Source: Clostridia bacterium (GTDB taxonomy: Bacteria; Bacillota; Clostridia; Oscillospirales; CAG-272). Taken from it: a DNA stretch of 56,289 nucleotides. The DNA is taken from the NCBI GenBank assembly GCA_017451915.1, contig JAFTNJ010000021.1, forward strand, positions 1 through 56,289, given 5' to 3'. Made by a program: the position numbers and the translations under genes. Below the pieces are notes generated by a model that worked only from the letters and a program-made list of their open reading frames with translations, did no database searches and was not told where the DNA came from. Position 1 is the first letter of the stretch. Each line of letters opens with the position of its first letter. This document shows, in pieces, positions 16,590-25,626 of the stretch.

Positions 16590-17771
16590 TTACTTCTTAT
16601 CTCTGGGCAGCTTCATCATGTCCAGGATATCGTCATCATCGTCGTCAACGCGTTTCTGTACGGGTCTTTGAACCGGCTTAACCACCTTTTTGGGTTCTTC
16701 GGCAACGGGTCTTACCACCTTGGGAGCGGCAGCCGCGGGCTTAGCGCTCTCCTTGCGGAAGGGGGACTCGGGGTTGGTGGGAACGCCTGCGATGCGACGC
16801 ATTGCATCCTCGGGCTTCTTCTCAAAGCCGGTGGCAATGATGGTGATCTTCATCTCATCCTCCAGCTCGGGATCAAAGGCAACGCCCCAGATGATGTTGG
16901 CATCGGGATGAGCCTCTTGAGAGATGAGAGTGGACGCCATATCCACGTCGTCCAAACCAACGTCGGGAGATACCAGGAAGCTGATCAGAATTCCCTTGGC
17001 ACCCTTGATGGAGGTTTCCAGGAGAGGACTGGAGATGGCTTCCTTGGCGGCCTGCTCGGCCTTATCCTTACCGGTAGCAGAGCCTACGCCCATGTGCGCG
17101 TATCCTGCGTTTGCCATAACACTGGTTACGTCGGCAAAGTCCAGGTTAATGAATGCGGGCTGAGTGATCAGCTCGGAAATGCTCTTTACACCGCGACGGA
17201 GAACGTCATCGGCAATACCAAAGGCGTTGGAGAGGGAGAGCTTTGCGTTGGAGACCTGCTTCAGTCTCTCGTTGGGGATCACCACCAGGGAGTCCACGTA
17301 CTGTGCCAGCTCGGCAATGCCTGCCTCGGCCTGCTCCATTCTTCTCTTGCCCTCAAAGGCGAAGGGCTTGGTTACGATACCAACCGTAAGCACGTCCAGT
17401 TCACGAGCAACGCGAGCAACCACGGGAGCTGCGCCGGTGCCGGTACCGCCGCCCATACCTGCGGTGATAAATACCATATCGGTTCCTTCCAGAATGTTGC
17501 GGATATCGTCGATCGACTCCTCAGCGGCGCGTGCGCCGATCTGGGGGTTTGCGCCGGCACCAAAGCCTTTGGTGATCTTCTCACCCAGAACCAGCTGATT
17601 GGGAGCCTCCGACTTGCGGAGTGCCTGACGGTCGGTGTTTACCGAAACAAAATCCACACCGCGAATATTGGTAACGATCATGCGGTTGACCGCGTTGTTT
17701 CCGCCGCCGCCAACGCCAATCACCTTAATATTCACACCACATTCCAAGCTATCATCATGTTCAAACGTCAT
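16590..17771 (-). CDS. ftsZ: Cell division protein FtsZ
   Basis: The tubulin-like GTPase that forms the division ring. The nucleotide loop GGGGNNAVNRM (about residues 21-31), the tubulin signature GMGGGTGTGAAP (about 105-116) and the T7 loop NLDFADVTSV are all intact. 393 residues; GGAGG lies before the ATG. The C-terminal end is unusual: after a Pro/Lys/Val linker it reads DDDDILDMMKLPRDKK instead of the usual DIPxFLR-type peptide that binds FtsA, SepF or ZapA. It is transcribed alone, between the holA terminator and the dcw terminator. Confidence 0.97.
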   Translation of the reverse strand: MTFEHDDSLECGVNIKVIGVGGGGNNAVNRMIVTNIRGVDFVSVNTDRQALRKSEAPNQLVLGEKITKGFGAGANPQIGARAAEESIDDIRNILEGTDMVFITAGMGGGTGTGAAPVVARVARELDVLTVGIVTKPFAFEGKRRMEQAEAGIAELAQYVDSLVVIPNERLKQVSNAKLSLSNAFGIADDVLRRGVKSISELITQPAFINLDFADVTSVMANAGYAHMGVGSATGKDKAEQAAKEAISSPLLETSIKGAKGILISFLVSPDVGLDDVDMASTLISQEAHPDANIIWGVAFDPELEDEMKITIIATGFEKKPEDAMRRIAGVPTNPESPFRKESAKPAAAAPKVVRPVAEEPKKVVKPVQRPVQKRVDDDDDDILDMMKLPRDKK

Positions 17772-17853
17772 CTTTTTTGTCCTCCCGAACTTTCCAATGT
17801 TATCATTTTTCTTTCCAAGCCCTTTTCGGGCCGTTCACAGACCTATTTATTAT

Positions 17854-17882
17854 ATAATACTATTTTTTTCTCAACATTTCAA
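17854..17882 (-). promoter_or_regulatory. Probable promoter of ftsZ
   Basis: Minus-strand TTGAAA (17882-17877) and TATTAT (17859-17854) with 17-base spacing in a very AT-rich tract, about 80 bases before the start codon. Confidence 0.6.
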
Positions 17883-17943
17883 GATATTTTTTTAATTTTT
17901 TTTGGAATTTTGCATTTATTTTTTGAATTTATACTCTTTTTTT

Positions 17944-17979
17944 GAAAAAAAGAGGCAAACGCATCGGTTTGCCCCTCTG
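17944..17979 (-). terminator. Terminator of the dcw cluster
   Basis: On the minus strand the stem GAGGGGCAAAC/GTTTGCCTC is followed by TTTTTTT. It lies just past the ftsQ stop codon and closes the mraZ-ftsQ series. Confidence 0.85.
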
Positions 17980-17989
17980 TTTTCTTGAT

Positions 17990-18820
17990 TTATCTCAGCA
18001 AAAGGTCGGCCGCACTCACCACGCGATAGGTCGGCTTTACCGTAGAGGAAACGTCCACCACGGCACAATCCGAAAGTCCACCCTTGCTTTCCAGAATCTC
18101 ATGCACCAGTGCCATTTTGGTATCCAACTCGCTTACCCTGCCAAGCTCTATGCGGCAAGTGCGGTTCATCACGTAGGACACCTGATACTTCTTGGAGAAA
18201 TCCACCGAGCTGACCTGGGAAAGGATCCCCTTCTCTGCCATCTTGCTCAACAGGATTCCAACGTAATCCATATTCATATCGGCTTCCACAAAATGAATCG
18301 TTCCTCCCACGGAAAGGGCCGCGATGGGAGGCAGCTCTACGTACAGCATGGAAGACAGCTCTTCGGTGGTATCGACCTGCGCCAGAACGCGGAAGTTCGC
18401 GTCAAGCACGACGTAGGAATCGTTGAAGGAAGTGTACATAAGGTTGGCGTTCTCTTCTACCTTGATACAGATGGTGAACAGAGAACGGCTGGTAATCTGC
18501 ACATTGCGAATATAGGGACAGGCATCGGTTACTCGCTTTGCCGCCGCATTGGCATCCAGGGCCAACAGCTCATCGCCCACAGCAATCTGAGCTCCGGCAA
18601 TGATCTCCTCGGCGTTGTAGTATTGGTTCCCCTCTACAACAATATTCTTGACGCGAAAAGCCGGCAAAACCAGGAGCAACAGCCCAAGCAGGATCACCAA
18701 ACTCCCCAAAAGGACCATGAGCATACGGAGAAGCTCCAGTCTTCCCTTCAGTTGCTCCTTTCGGCGTCGCATGGGAGCGCGCGGCGTATTGGATTGTGTT
18801 CTTACGGCTTCCCGGTTCAT
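17990..18820 (-). CDS. ftsQ: Cell division protein FtsQ/DivIB
   Basis: A 276-residue bitopic protein: basic cytoplasmic N-terminus (about 1-30), one membrane helix (about 33-53), and an outer POTRA domain that starts FRVKNIVVEGNQYYNAEEI. It scaffolds the septal PBP/FtsW complex with FtsL and FtsB/DivIC. It is the last gene of the dcw cluster, 22 bases after murG, as in many Bacillota. Confidence 0.9.
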   Translation of the reverse strand: MNREAVRTQSNTPRAPMRRRKEQLKGRLELLRMLMVLLGSLVILLGLLLLVLPAFRVKNIVVEGNQYYNAEEIIAGAQIAVGDELLALDANAAAKRVTDACPYIRNVQITSRSLFTICIKVEENANLMYTSFNDSYVVLDANFRVLAQVDTTEELSSMLYVELPPIAALSVGGTIHFVEADMNMDYVGILLSKMAEKGILSQVSSVDFSKKYQVSYVMNRTCRIELGRVSELDTKMALVHEILESKGGLSDCAVVDVSSTVKPTYRVVSAADLLLR

Positions 18821-18842
18821 AACAGATTTCCTTCCTGTTTTT

Positions 18843-19976
18843 TTACTTGGTTTTCTTTGTTTTTGCCTCCGTCAAACGAAGGATCTCCTCCCAGATGCGT
18901 TGATTGGCTTTGGGATCGGCAAAGGCACGAATGTTCTCCTCCAGTGCCTTACGCTTCTCGGTACCGTCCACCAACTCCCGAATCACCTCCTGCAATGCGT
19001 TCCCGACCAGGGTCGACTCCTCGATCAGCACCGCGGCGTTGGCATCGGCAATGGTTTTGGCGTTGAGGTATTGATGGTTCTCCGCAACGTAGGGCGAAGG
19101 GATCAGGATGGCCGCCTTGCCAAGCAATGCCAGCTCGGACAGGGTCACGGCCCCCGCGCGGGAGATGACCAGATCTGCCGCTGCCATGCGAAGAGACATA
19201 TCGTGAATATAATCGGTGATCACACAATTTTCATAATTCTGCAAGCCCTTTTCCCGATAAAGCGCTTCGGCCTCTTGCGCATCCCGTTTCCCCGTTGCGT
19301 GAAGATGCAGGATCCGTGGATGCTTGCAGGTGTATTCTGCCATGGTCCGAATCACCGCACGGTTGATCTCCTCGGCTCCAAGGCTTCCCCCAAAGGAGAG
19401 GATGAAGCATTGCTCTGCGGAAATTCCCAATGCCCGTCTTGCCTCGGCCTTGGAAATACCGCCAAAGCCGCCGCGCAGAGGATTGCCCACCTTCAGGATC
19501 GGTCGCTTGGTTTTGAGGTGGTTGGCGGTGCTTTCAAAATTCGTCCAGATGCAATCCACCTTGTTCTGCAGCAGGCGAATGGTCAACCCGGGCAAGGAAT
19601 TGGATTCGTGCACCGCGGTGGGGATTCCCATTCTTGCCGCCGCCGCCATAAGAGGCCAGCAAGCAAAGCCACCGGTTCCAATGACGATATCGGGTTGAAA
19701 ATCCTTTAAGATCTTTTTGGTTTTTTTAGAATAAGGCGAGGTCAGGGCCAACCAGGCCGAGCGAAGATTGGAGAGAGAAAACGAGCGGCGGAATCCCTGG
19801 GATTCCACGAAATGAAGGGGGTATCCTTCCCGCGGAACCAGCTCGGTCTCCTTTCCGTTCTTGATCCCAACAAATTCGATGACGGCGTGAGGATCGTTTT
19901 GCTGAATGGTATGGGCAATGGCAAGGGCGGGATTGATGTGTCCCGCGCTTCCGCCCCCGGTGAGTAATACGCGCAT
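18843..19976 (-). CDS. murG: UDP-GlcNAc:undecaprenyl-PP-MurNAc-pentapeptide GlcNAc transferase
   Basis: MurG makes lipid II at the inner face of the membrane. The G-loop GGGSAGHINPALA (about residues 7-19) and the second glycine loop FGGSLGAEEIN near residue 190 are clear, as is HESNSLPG near residue 124. 377 residues, near the family length. It begins one base after the preceding small membrane gene, so expression is coupled. Confidence 0.96.
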   Translation of the reverse strand: MRVLLTGGGSAGHINPALAIAHTIQQNDPHAVIEFVGIKNGKETELVPREGYPLHFVESQGFRRSFSLSNLRSAWLALTSPYSKKTKKILKDFQPDIVIGTGGFACWPLMAAAARMGIPTAVHESNSLPGLTIRLLQNKVDCIWTNFESTANHLKTKRPILKVGNPLRGGFGGISKAEARRALGISAEQCFILSFGGSLGAEEINRAVIRTMAEYTCKHPRILHLHATGKRDAQEAEALYREKGLQNYENCVITDYIHDMSLRMAAADLVISRAGAVTLSELALLGKAAILIPSPYVAENHQYLNAKTIADANAAVLIEESTLVGNALQEVIRELVDGTEKRKALEENIRAFADPKANQRIWEEILRLTEAKTKKTK

Positions 19977-19977
19977 C

Positions 19978-20277
19978 TCAGAATCCTCCTGCTACGGGAA
20001 TCTGCCAAAGCAGGCGCGTGCCGATCAGGAACGTCACCGTGAGTAACGCGGAGATCGAATACCACCGACGGTCCCCTTTAAAGTACGGAAAAAAGCTGAA
20101 CAAAAGAAAGCTTCCCGCCGCCAACAGCATCACTGCAAAGACCGCATCGGTCAGTACCTGAAAATGCTGCTGTGCCAGGCCCTTGCCAAACAGAGCGATC
20201 CATACGAGAAAGAGGGCCGAGATCCCTGCGCTGATGCGTAATGTTTTAAAAAAATGGCGGGTTCTGATCTTTTGCAT
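19978..20277 (-). CDS. Unknown three-helix membrane protein inside the dcw cluster
   Basis: A 99-residue protein with three hydrophobic segments (about residues 12-32, 42-66 and 75-92), a basic N-terminus and no soluble domain. I do not recognise a family. AAGGAAGGAAC precedes the ATG. Its stop codon is one base from the murG start and it lies 22 bases after ftsW, so it is co-translated with wall synthesis genes. A role next to FtsW or lipid II handling is conceivable but unsupported. Confidence 0.7.
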   Translation of the reverse strand: MQKIRTRHFFKTLRISAGISALFLVWIALFGKGLAQQHFQVLTDAVFAVMLLAAGSFLLFSFFPYFKGDRRWYSISALLTVTFLIGTRLLWQIPVAGGF

Positions 20278-20299
20278 CTATGTTCCTTCCTTTCAACGA

Positions 20300-21535
20300 T
20301 TATAATTTGGAGTGTGATGAATAACGGGAGATCGAAAGAATGATCCCCACCTCCAGGATCTGCAGCATGAGGGAGGTTCCTCCGTAGCTGAAGAACGGGA
20401 GGGCGATGCCCGTATTGGGCATGGAATTGGTAACAACGGCAATGTTGAGGATGACCTGCAACGCCACCTTAAAGCTCAGACCGTACACGATCAGCGAGCT
20501 GCACTTATCCGGCGCGTGCTTGGCAATGTGAAAGCTCCGCCAAAGGAAAGCGGCAAACAGACCAACCACCAAGAGGGCTCCAACAAAGCCCAATTCCTCG
20601 CAAACAATGGTAAAAATGAAGTCGTTCTGCGGCTGGGAAACGTAGCCGAATTTTTGTCGGCTGTTCCCAAGTCCGGTGCCAAACAATCCACCCGAGCCAA
20701 TGGCCATGAGTCCCTGCAGGGTCTGCCAGGCCGAGCCCAGAGGGTCGGCGTCCTCAATAAAGAGCCAGGTTTCTACACGGGCTTGGGCGTAATCCGAAAC
20801 CAGGACCAACAAGCTTCCCGCGCAAAGCACCAGGACGCCAATGCCAACGATCCAACGCAGGCGGGTACCTCCCAGAAACATGAGAGAGATCCCGATCATA
20901 CCAATGATCATCAGGCCCGAGATATGACGCTCCGCCGCAATCAGGAGAGCAAATCCGGCGATCATGATTCCGGGATACAAAACGCCGTAACGGAAATTTC
21001 CACCGAACTTATGGGGAGAGAGCACCTGCTTTTCGTGCAAGGAAAGAAATTTTGCCAGGGTAAGCACCAGGGCAAGCTTGGCGATCTCCGAGGGCTGAAC
21101 GGTAAACACCTTAAAGTCCAACCAACGCTTGGCACCGCTTCCCAGATCCGAGCCGATCACCAGTACCAGTAGCAAAAGGATCACCGAGACGGCGTACAGC
21201 ACGTAGGAGAGATCGTACCAAAATTTGGGTGTACAGAACCGAACCACAATGGCGGTGAACGCCACCGACATAAGTAAAAATACCAAATGACGGGCAATAA
21301 AGTAGGTATTGTCGTCGTGATATTGCTCGGCGTAAACCGAGGACGCGCTATACACCATAACGCACCCGAACAGCACCAGCATGGAGCAGATGATCAGGAG
21401 AGGAACGTCAAACATTCCCTTTTTGGGGATCGGACGCTCCGGCGCGGGCGTGGGATGCAGCGGCTCGTGATAGATCGCGTCGCGTCGTTCGGCTCTCTTG
21501 GCGGCACCGGAGGAAAAAAAGCCATGTTTTTGCAT
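20300..21535 (-). CDS. ftsW: SEDS peptidoglycan glycosyltransferase FtsW
   Basis: A SEDS-family polymerase with about ten membrane helices. The conserved stretches MVYSASS, the GAKRWLDF loop, QPSEIAKLALV and FFSYGGTSL are all present. It polymerises lipid II at the septum with a class B PBP. About 45 cytoplasmic residues precede the first helix. I prefer the ATG at 21535 (411 residues) with AGGTGG about 11 bases upstream; a GTG 15 bases further up abuts the same site too closely. FtsW versus RodA is decided by the dcw position. Confidence 0.92.
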   Translation of the reverse strand: MQKHGFFSSGAAKRAERRDAIYHEPLHPTPAPERPIPKKGMFDVPLLIICSMLVLFGCVMVYSASSVYAEQYHDDNTYFIARHLVFLLMSVAFTAIVVRFCTPKFWYDLSYVLYAVSVILLLLVLVIGSDLGSGAKRWLDFKVFTVQPSEIAKLALVLTLAKFLSLHEKQVLSPHKFGGNFRYGVLYPGIMIAGFALLIAAERHISGLMIIGMIGISLMFLGGTRLRWIVGIGVLVLCAGSLLVLVSDYAQARVETWLFIEDADPLGSAWQTLQGLMAIGSGGLFGTGLGNSRQKFGYVSQPQNDFIFTIVCEELGFVGALLVVGLFAAFLWRSFHIAKHAPDKCSSLIVYGLSFKVALQVILNIAVVTNSMPNTGIALPFFSYGGTSLMLQILEVGIILSISRYSSHSKL

Positions 21536-21566
21536 TTCTCTTGGCACCACCTTTCTTTATAATCGA

Positions 21567-22559
21567 TCAAAGAGCAAACCAGGCAAGAACACAAAACAGC
21601 AATTCCACAAAGGAGAACACCGCTACAATACGGTATTCGCTCCATCCGCATTTTTCAAAATGATGATGCACGGGCGCCATGCGGAAAAGACGCTTGCCGT
21701 GGGTGAGTCGGAAATAAAAGATCTGCAAAAAGCTGGAAAGCATCTCCAGAAGAAAGACCATGGAAAGGAGAATTCCTACCAAGGGGGCCCCGATCTGGAA
21801 GGCTCCGCCAATCACCAGAGCTCCTAAAAACAGAGATCCGGTATCTCCCATAAAGACCTTGGCGGGATGAAAATTGTAGATCAAAAAGCCCAGCGTGGCA
21901 CCGATCAGAATGCCCGAGAGCACCGAAAGACCGCTATCCATGGTGCAAAAGGCCAGGAGAGCAAAGAATCCGCCGATCACACAAGTGACCGAGCTTGCCA
22001 GACCGTCAATGCCGTCGGTCAGGTTTCCTCCATTCACCACGCCTACCAAAAGAACAAGGGCGATGGGATAGGAAAACCAGCCAAGCTCCAGAGAGAAATC
22101 GGTAAAAGGGATCTGCCAAGCGGTTTCAAAATGCCCGGTATAGGAAAGGACGCAAAGATACGCGCCGGCAATGACGAACTGCAAAAACAGCTTTTGTTTT
22201 GCGGTCAATCCCTCGTTTTGCTTCTTGATCAGCTTAAAGTAGTCGTCCACAAAACCGATGGCACCGTTCATTACCGCAAAGGCAAGGGTAAGAGCGAGAG
22301 GAATATAGCTTGCCGATTCTCCGCGCGTCCATTGCCAGAGGAAGAAGCCTGCCGCCACCAGAAGGGACGGGAGAATGAATCCGATTCCTCCCATGATGGG
22401 GGTTCCCTCCTTGGACTTGTGCCAACGGGGGCCGATGTCCAGGATCTTCTGACCGATCTTGCGGGACTTCAATACAGGAATCAAAAATCGCAGAAAAAGA
22501 GCGGTGAGTATAAATACCGCCGGTGCGACGACCGCAAAGGTGATTGCGTAAGATTCCAT
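21567..22559 (-). CDS. mraY: Phospho-N-acetylmuramoyl-pentapeptide transferase
   Basis: MraY transfers phospho-MurNAc-pentapeptide to undecaprenyl phosphate, giving lipid I. The 330-residue polytopic protein keeps PTMGG-like GTPIMGG, the catalytic Asp pair FVDDYFK, NLTDGIDGLA, FMGDTGSL and the APVHHHFE histidine loop. The order mraY-ftsW is direct; murD, often between them, is absent. Confidence 0.96.
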   Translation of the reverse strand: MESYAITFAVVAPAVFILTALFLRFLIPVLKSRKIGQKILDIGPRWHKSKEGTPIMGGIGFILPSLLVAAGFFLWQWTRGESASYIPLALTLAFAVMNGAIGFVDDYFKLIKKQNEGLTAKQKLFLQFVIAGAYLCVLSYTGHFETAWQIPFTDFSLELGWFSYPIALVLLVGVVNGGNLTDGIDGLASSVTCVIGGFFALLAFCTMDSGLSVLSGILIGATLGFLIYNFHPAKVFMGDTGSLFLGALVIGGAFQIGAPLVGILLSMVFLLEMLSSFLQIFYFRLTHGKRLFRMAPVHHHFEKCGWSEYRIVAVFSFVELLFCVLAWFAL

Positions 22560-22574
22560 GATTTGTTTCCTTTC

Positions 22575-24008
22575 TTATGACTCCACAGAGAATGCTTCCT
22601 TGAATTGCGCTACCATGCGCTCGGCGCCAACCCCACGGCTGGCTTTAAAGAGGATCACGTCCCCTTCCCGCACCCGGGAGAGCAAGGCCTCTACCGTTTG
22701 CGAATAGGATTCGATCTCGGGGGTATGATGAATTCGGTCCTCGGCCATGCCGCCCTGACGGGCGCCCACAGCGATTTGACCTCCTCCCTGCCCCAAGGTA
22801 AACAACAGGTCAATGCCCCGCTGCGCCAGGTGACTTCCCACGCCGCGATGCATGGCGGGACTGTTGGGTCCCAGATCCAACATATCTCCCAGCACGGCAA
22901 CGCTTCGCTGTTGCGTCCCGCGGCAGAGCGATTCAAGAACGTCCACGGCGGCCTTGACCGACTCGGGAGAGGCATTGTAGCAATCCTCGATCAGGGTATA
23001 TGGACCAACCGAGTAAATATTCTGACGCATTCCCCGGGGCGCATACGCGGCAAGTCCTGCGCGAATCTCCTCCATGGAAAGACCTGCGCGGCATCCAATG
23101 GCAATGGCAAAGAGGGCGGCGTACACGTTATGGCGTCCTACTACACGGAGGAAAAGATCCTTTTCCTCGTGCCCCTGCCAAACCGCGTCAAAGTAGGTGC
23201 CGTTGGGGCAAACGCGAATATTGGTTGCGTAAAAATCAGCGTCCTTGCGCTCCAGAGAAACGTAAATGGTACGATAGTTTTTTCCTTGAATTCCTCGCAA
23301 CAGCGGCTCGTCACCGTTGAGCAGCAACAGGCCTCCGTTTTGCAGGCCGCAAAGGATCTCCAATTTAGCGCGGCAGATGTTCTCCCGGGAGCCCAAAGCC
23401 TCCATATGGGAGCTGCCAATGTTGGTAATTACGGCAATTTCGGGTTCTACGGCAATGGAGAGTCGCTCCACCTCGCCAAAATTGCTCATTCCCATCTCCA
23501 TCACCGACCAGGTACTATCCAGCGGAGTTTCCAGCATGGAAAGGGGCATACCGATCTGGCTGTTGTGGTTTCCGGGAGTACAATAGGTTTTGTGACGCGC
23601 CGAAAGCACCGACGCGATCAGATCCTTGGTGGTGGTCTTCCCCACGCTCCCGGTCACACCGATGGGATGGCAGGAAAGGTATTTTCGGTACGCGCTGGCC
23701 AATTTGGAAAGGGCCAGCTCGGAATCGTTCACAACAATGGCGGTGGCATCCGACCTCTCCAGCTCCTCGGTGCGATGCTCGCAGATCACGCAACGGCACC
23801 CCTGCCGCAACGCCGCCGAGATATAATCGTGACCGTCTACCCGCGCGCCGCGCAAAGCAACGAAGGCGGTCTGCCCATCGGCCTCCCGCGAATCGGTGCA
23901 TATATACTTGACCGCTACCTCGCCAAGCGCCCCCTGGTACAGCTCTCCACCGCACAGACGCGCCAGCGTTCCAAAGCTGATCTGCTGAATACTGAAATGG
24001 GTTTTCAT
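22575..24008 (-). CDS. murF: UDP-MurNAc-tripeptide:D-Ala-D-Ala ligase
   Basis: The last cytoplasmic Mur ligase, adding D-Ala-D-Ala. The ATP loop is GSVGKTTTKD near residue 120, with MEMGMSNFGE and the central NITNIGSSHMEALGSREN block typical of MurF, and the DCYNASPESVKAA stretch in the C-terminal domain. 477 residues. Its ATG overlaps the murE stop as ATGA. Confidence 0.95.
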   Translation of the reverse strand: MKTHFSIQQISFGTLARLCGGELYQGALGEVAVKYICTDSREADGQTAFVALRGARVDGHDYISAALRQGCRCVICEHRTEELERSDATAIVVNDSELALSKLASAYRKYLSCHPIGVTGSVGKTTTKDLIASVLSARHKTYCTPGNHNSQIGMPLSMLETPLDSTWSVMEMGMSNFGEVERLSIAVEPEIAVITNIGSSHMEALGSRENICRAKLEILCGLQNGGLLLLNGDEPLLRGIQGKNYRTIYVSLERKDADFYATNIRVCPNGTYFDAVWQGHEEKDLFLRVVGRHNVYAALFAIAIGCRAGLSMEEIRAGLAAYAPRGMRQNIYSVGPYTLIEDCYNASPESVKAAVDVLESLCRGTQQRSVAVLGDMLDLGPNSPAMHRGVGSHLAQRGIDLLFTLGQGGGQIAVGARQGGMAEDRIHHTPEIESYSQTVEALLSRVREGDVILFKASRGVGAERMVAQFKEAFSVES

Positions 24009-25534
24009 GATTCGGTCTCCGTACTATCGGTCTGTTTTCTTCCCTGCAGGCGTGCCGCCAGGGCCTCCTGCACAATCTTCTTTTCGGAAAAGGGACGCCG
24101 TCCCTCCCGGGTAATTTCGTATTCCTCATGCCCCTTCCCCGCCAGGAGGATCACATCCCCCGCCTTGGCGTGAAGAATGGCGTATTCAATGGCCTGCCGA
24201 CGGTCGGGAATGACCCGACACTCGCTTTGGGGTGCCATACCCGAACAGATCTGACTGATGATCTTCATGGGATCCTCGCTTCGGCTATTGTCGGAGGTGA
24301 CAATGACCTCGTCCGCCAGGGTGGAAGCCAGACGTCCCATCATGGGGCGTTTGCCTTGATCCCGATCCCCGCCACAGCCAAACACCAGCACGGTTCGCTG
24401 ATGCTTCTGCTTAAAGCCGGCAACGGTTTGCAACAAATTTTCCAGAGCGTCGGGGGTGTGAGCGTAATCCACGATCACCGAGAAATCGGCGTGCATCCCC
24501 AATTTCAATCGCTCCATGCGTCCCTTGACCCCGCTCATCGTGGCCAGAGCATCCTGGACCTTCGCCGAGCCGATCCCCAATTCCAGGGCGCAGATGGCGG
24601 CCTGCATGGAGTTGCTTACGGTAAAGGTTCCCGGAACCGGGCATTGCAGCCAAAGGGAGGACTTGGGGGAGGTCAGCCGATAGTGGACCCCGTATTCCTG
24701 ACGGTAGGTGATCTCCTCCGCCGCGTAGTCCGCCGTCCTGCGATGACAGGTGCAGGTCACCACACGTCCCGTGGCACGGGAACGCATGACGTTGGTATAA
24801 TCGGAATCGGTATGCAGAATCGAAATGCGACTCTGCCCAAACAGGATGGCCTTGGCATCGGCATAGGCCTCCATGGTACCGTGAAAATCCAGATGGTCCG
24901 GGGTGAGGTTGGTAAAGATGGCCGCCTCAAAGTGGATGGGATGCAGCTTTCCCAATGCCAATGCGTGGGAAGTAACCTCCATCAGCACGTATTCCACGCC
25001 GTCCCGTACCATTTCCGCCAACATACGGTAGAGGTCCTCGGGATCCGGGGTGGTCATATTGGAGAGCGGTGCGCCATTCTGTTTTTCCAGGTGACGCCCT
25101 GCCGACTCACATCCCACCGTGCCGATCAATCCGCATTTGTAGAAGGAAGCCTCCAGAATCCTGCGGAGCATATGGGTTACGGTGGTCTTTCCGTTGGTCC
25201 CGGTAACGCCTATGATCTTTAATTGCTTTACGGGGTCGCCGTACCAGGCATTGCAGAGATCGGAGAGAGTGGCTCGCGTATCCTTGGCCACTAAATAGAG
25301 TACCCCGTGGATGCGCTCTACCGCGCACCCCTCCTGCACCACAATGCAGGTCACGCCCTTTTGAACCGCCTCCCCGACCAGCGTGTGGCTGTCGGTGCGA
25401 AGACCGCGAATACAAACGAACAGTCCGCCCGGGCATGCATGAGCGGTGTTGGAAACGATGGCCGTGATCTCCGCGTCCTCCCACTCCCGTGGGCAATCCA
25501 GCGCGGCGGCACTACAGAGTTGCTTTAGCTTCAC
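24005..25534 (-). CDS. murE: UDP-MurNAc-dipeptide ligase MurE (probably meso-DAP specific)
   Basis: MurE adds the third residue of the stem peptide. ATP loop GVTGTNGKTT (about 109-118), HLDFHGTMEAY and the C-terminal GKGHE are present. The residue-3 recognition motif reads SDNSRSEDP; the Arg of the DNPR motif that contacts the extra carboxylate of meso-DAP is kept, so DAP is more likely than Lys. The start is a GTG with GGAGGAAGGG upstream (509 residues). It follows the PBP gene by about 90 bases. Confidence 0.93.
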   Translation of the reverse strand: MKLKQLCSAAALDCPREWEDAEITAIVSNTAHACPGGLFVCIRGLRTDSHTLVGEAVQKGVTCIVVQEGCAVERIHGVLYLVAKDTRATLSDLCNAWYGDPVKQLKIIGVTGTNGKTTVTHMLRRILEASFYKCGLIGTVGCESAGRHLEKQNGAPLSNMTTPDPEDLYRMLAEMVRDGVEYVLMEVTSHALALGKLHPIHFEAAIFTNLTPDHLDFHGTMEAYADAKAILFGQSRISILHTDSDYTNVMRSRATGRVVTCTCHRRTADYAAEEITYRQEYGVHYRLTSPKSSLWLQCPVPGTFTVSNSMQAAICALELGIGSAKVQDALATMSGVKGRMERLKLGMHADFSVIVDYAHTPDALENLLQTVAGFKQKHQRTVLVFGCGGDRDQGKRPMMGRLASTLADEVIVTSDNSRSEDPMKIISQICSGMAPQSECRVIPDRRQAIEYAILHAKAGDVILLAGKGHEEYEITREGRRPFSEKKIVQEALAARLQGRKQTDSTETES

Positions 25535-25626
25535 AAACCCTTCCTCCCTGACTTGAATTTGAAATTCACTTCCCAGCAGAAGGGTCTGCCTTATTTTATT
25601 CTTCCGTTATTTTGCTTGGAACATGA

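Noticed and set aside
22605..24173. 522-codon plus-strand frame antisense to murF
   Set aside because: Shadow frame; MurF motifs are complete on the minus strand.
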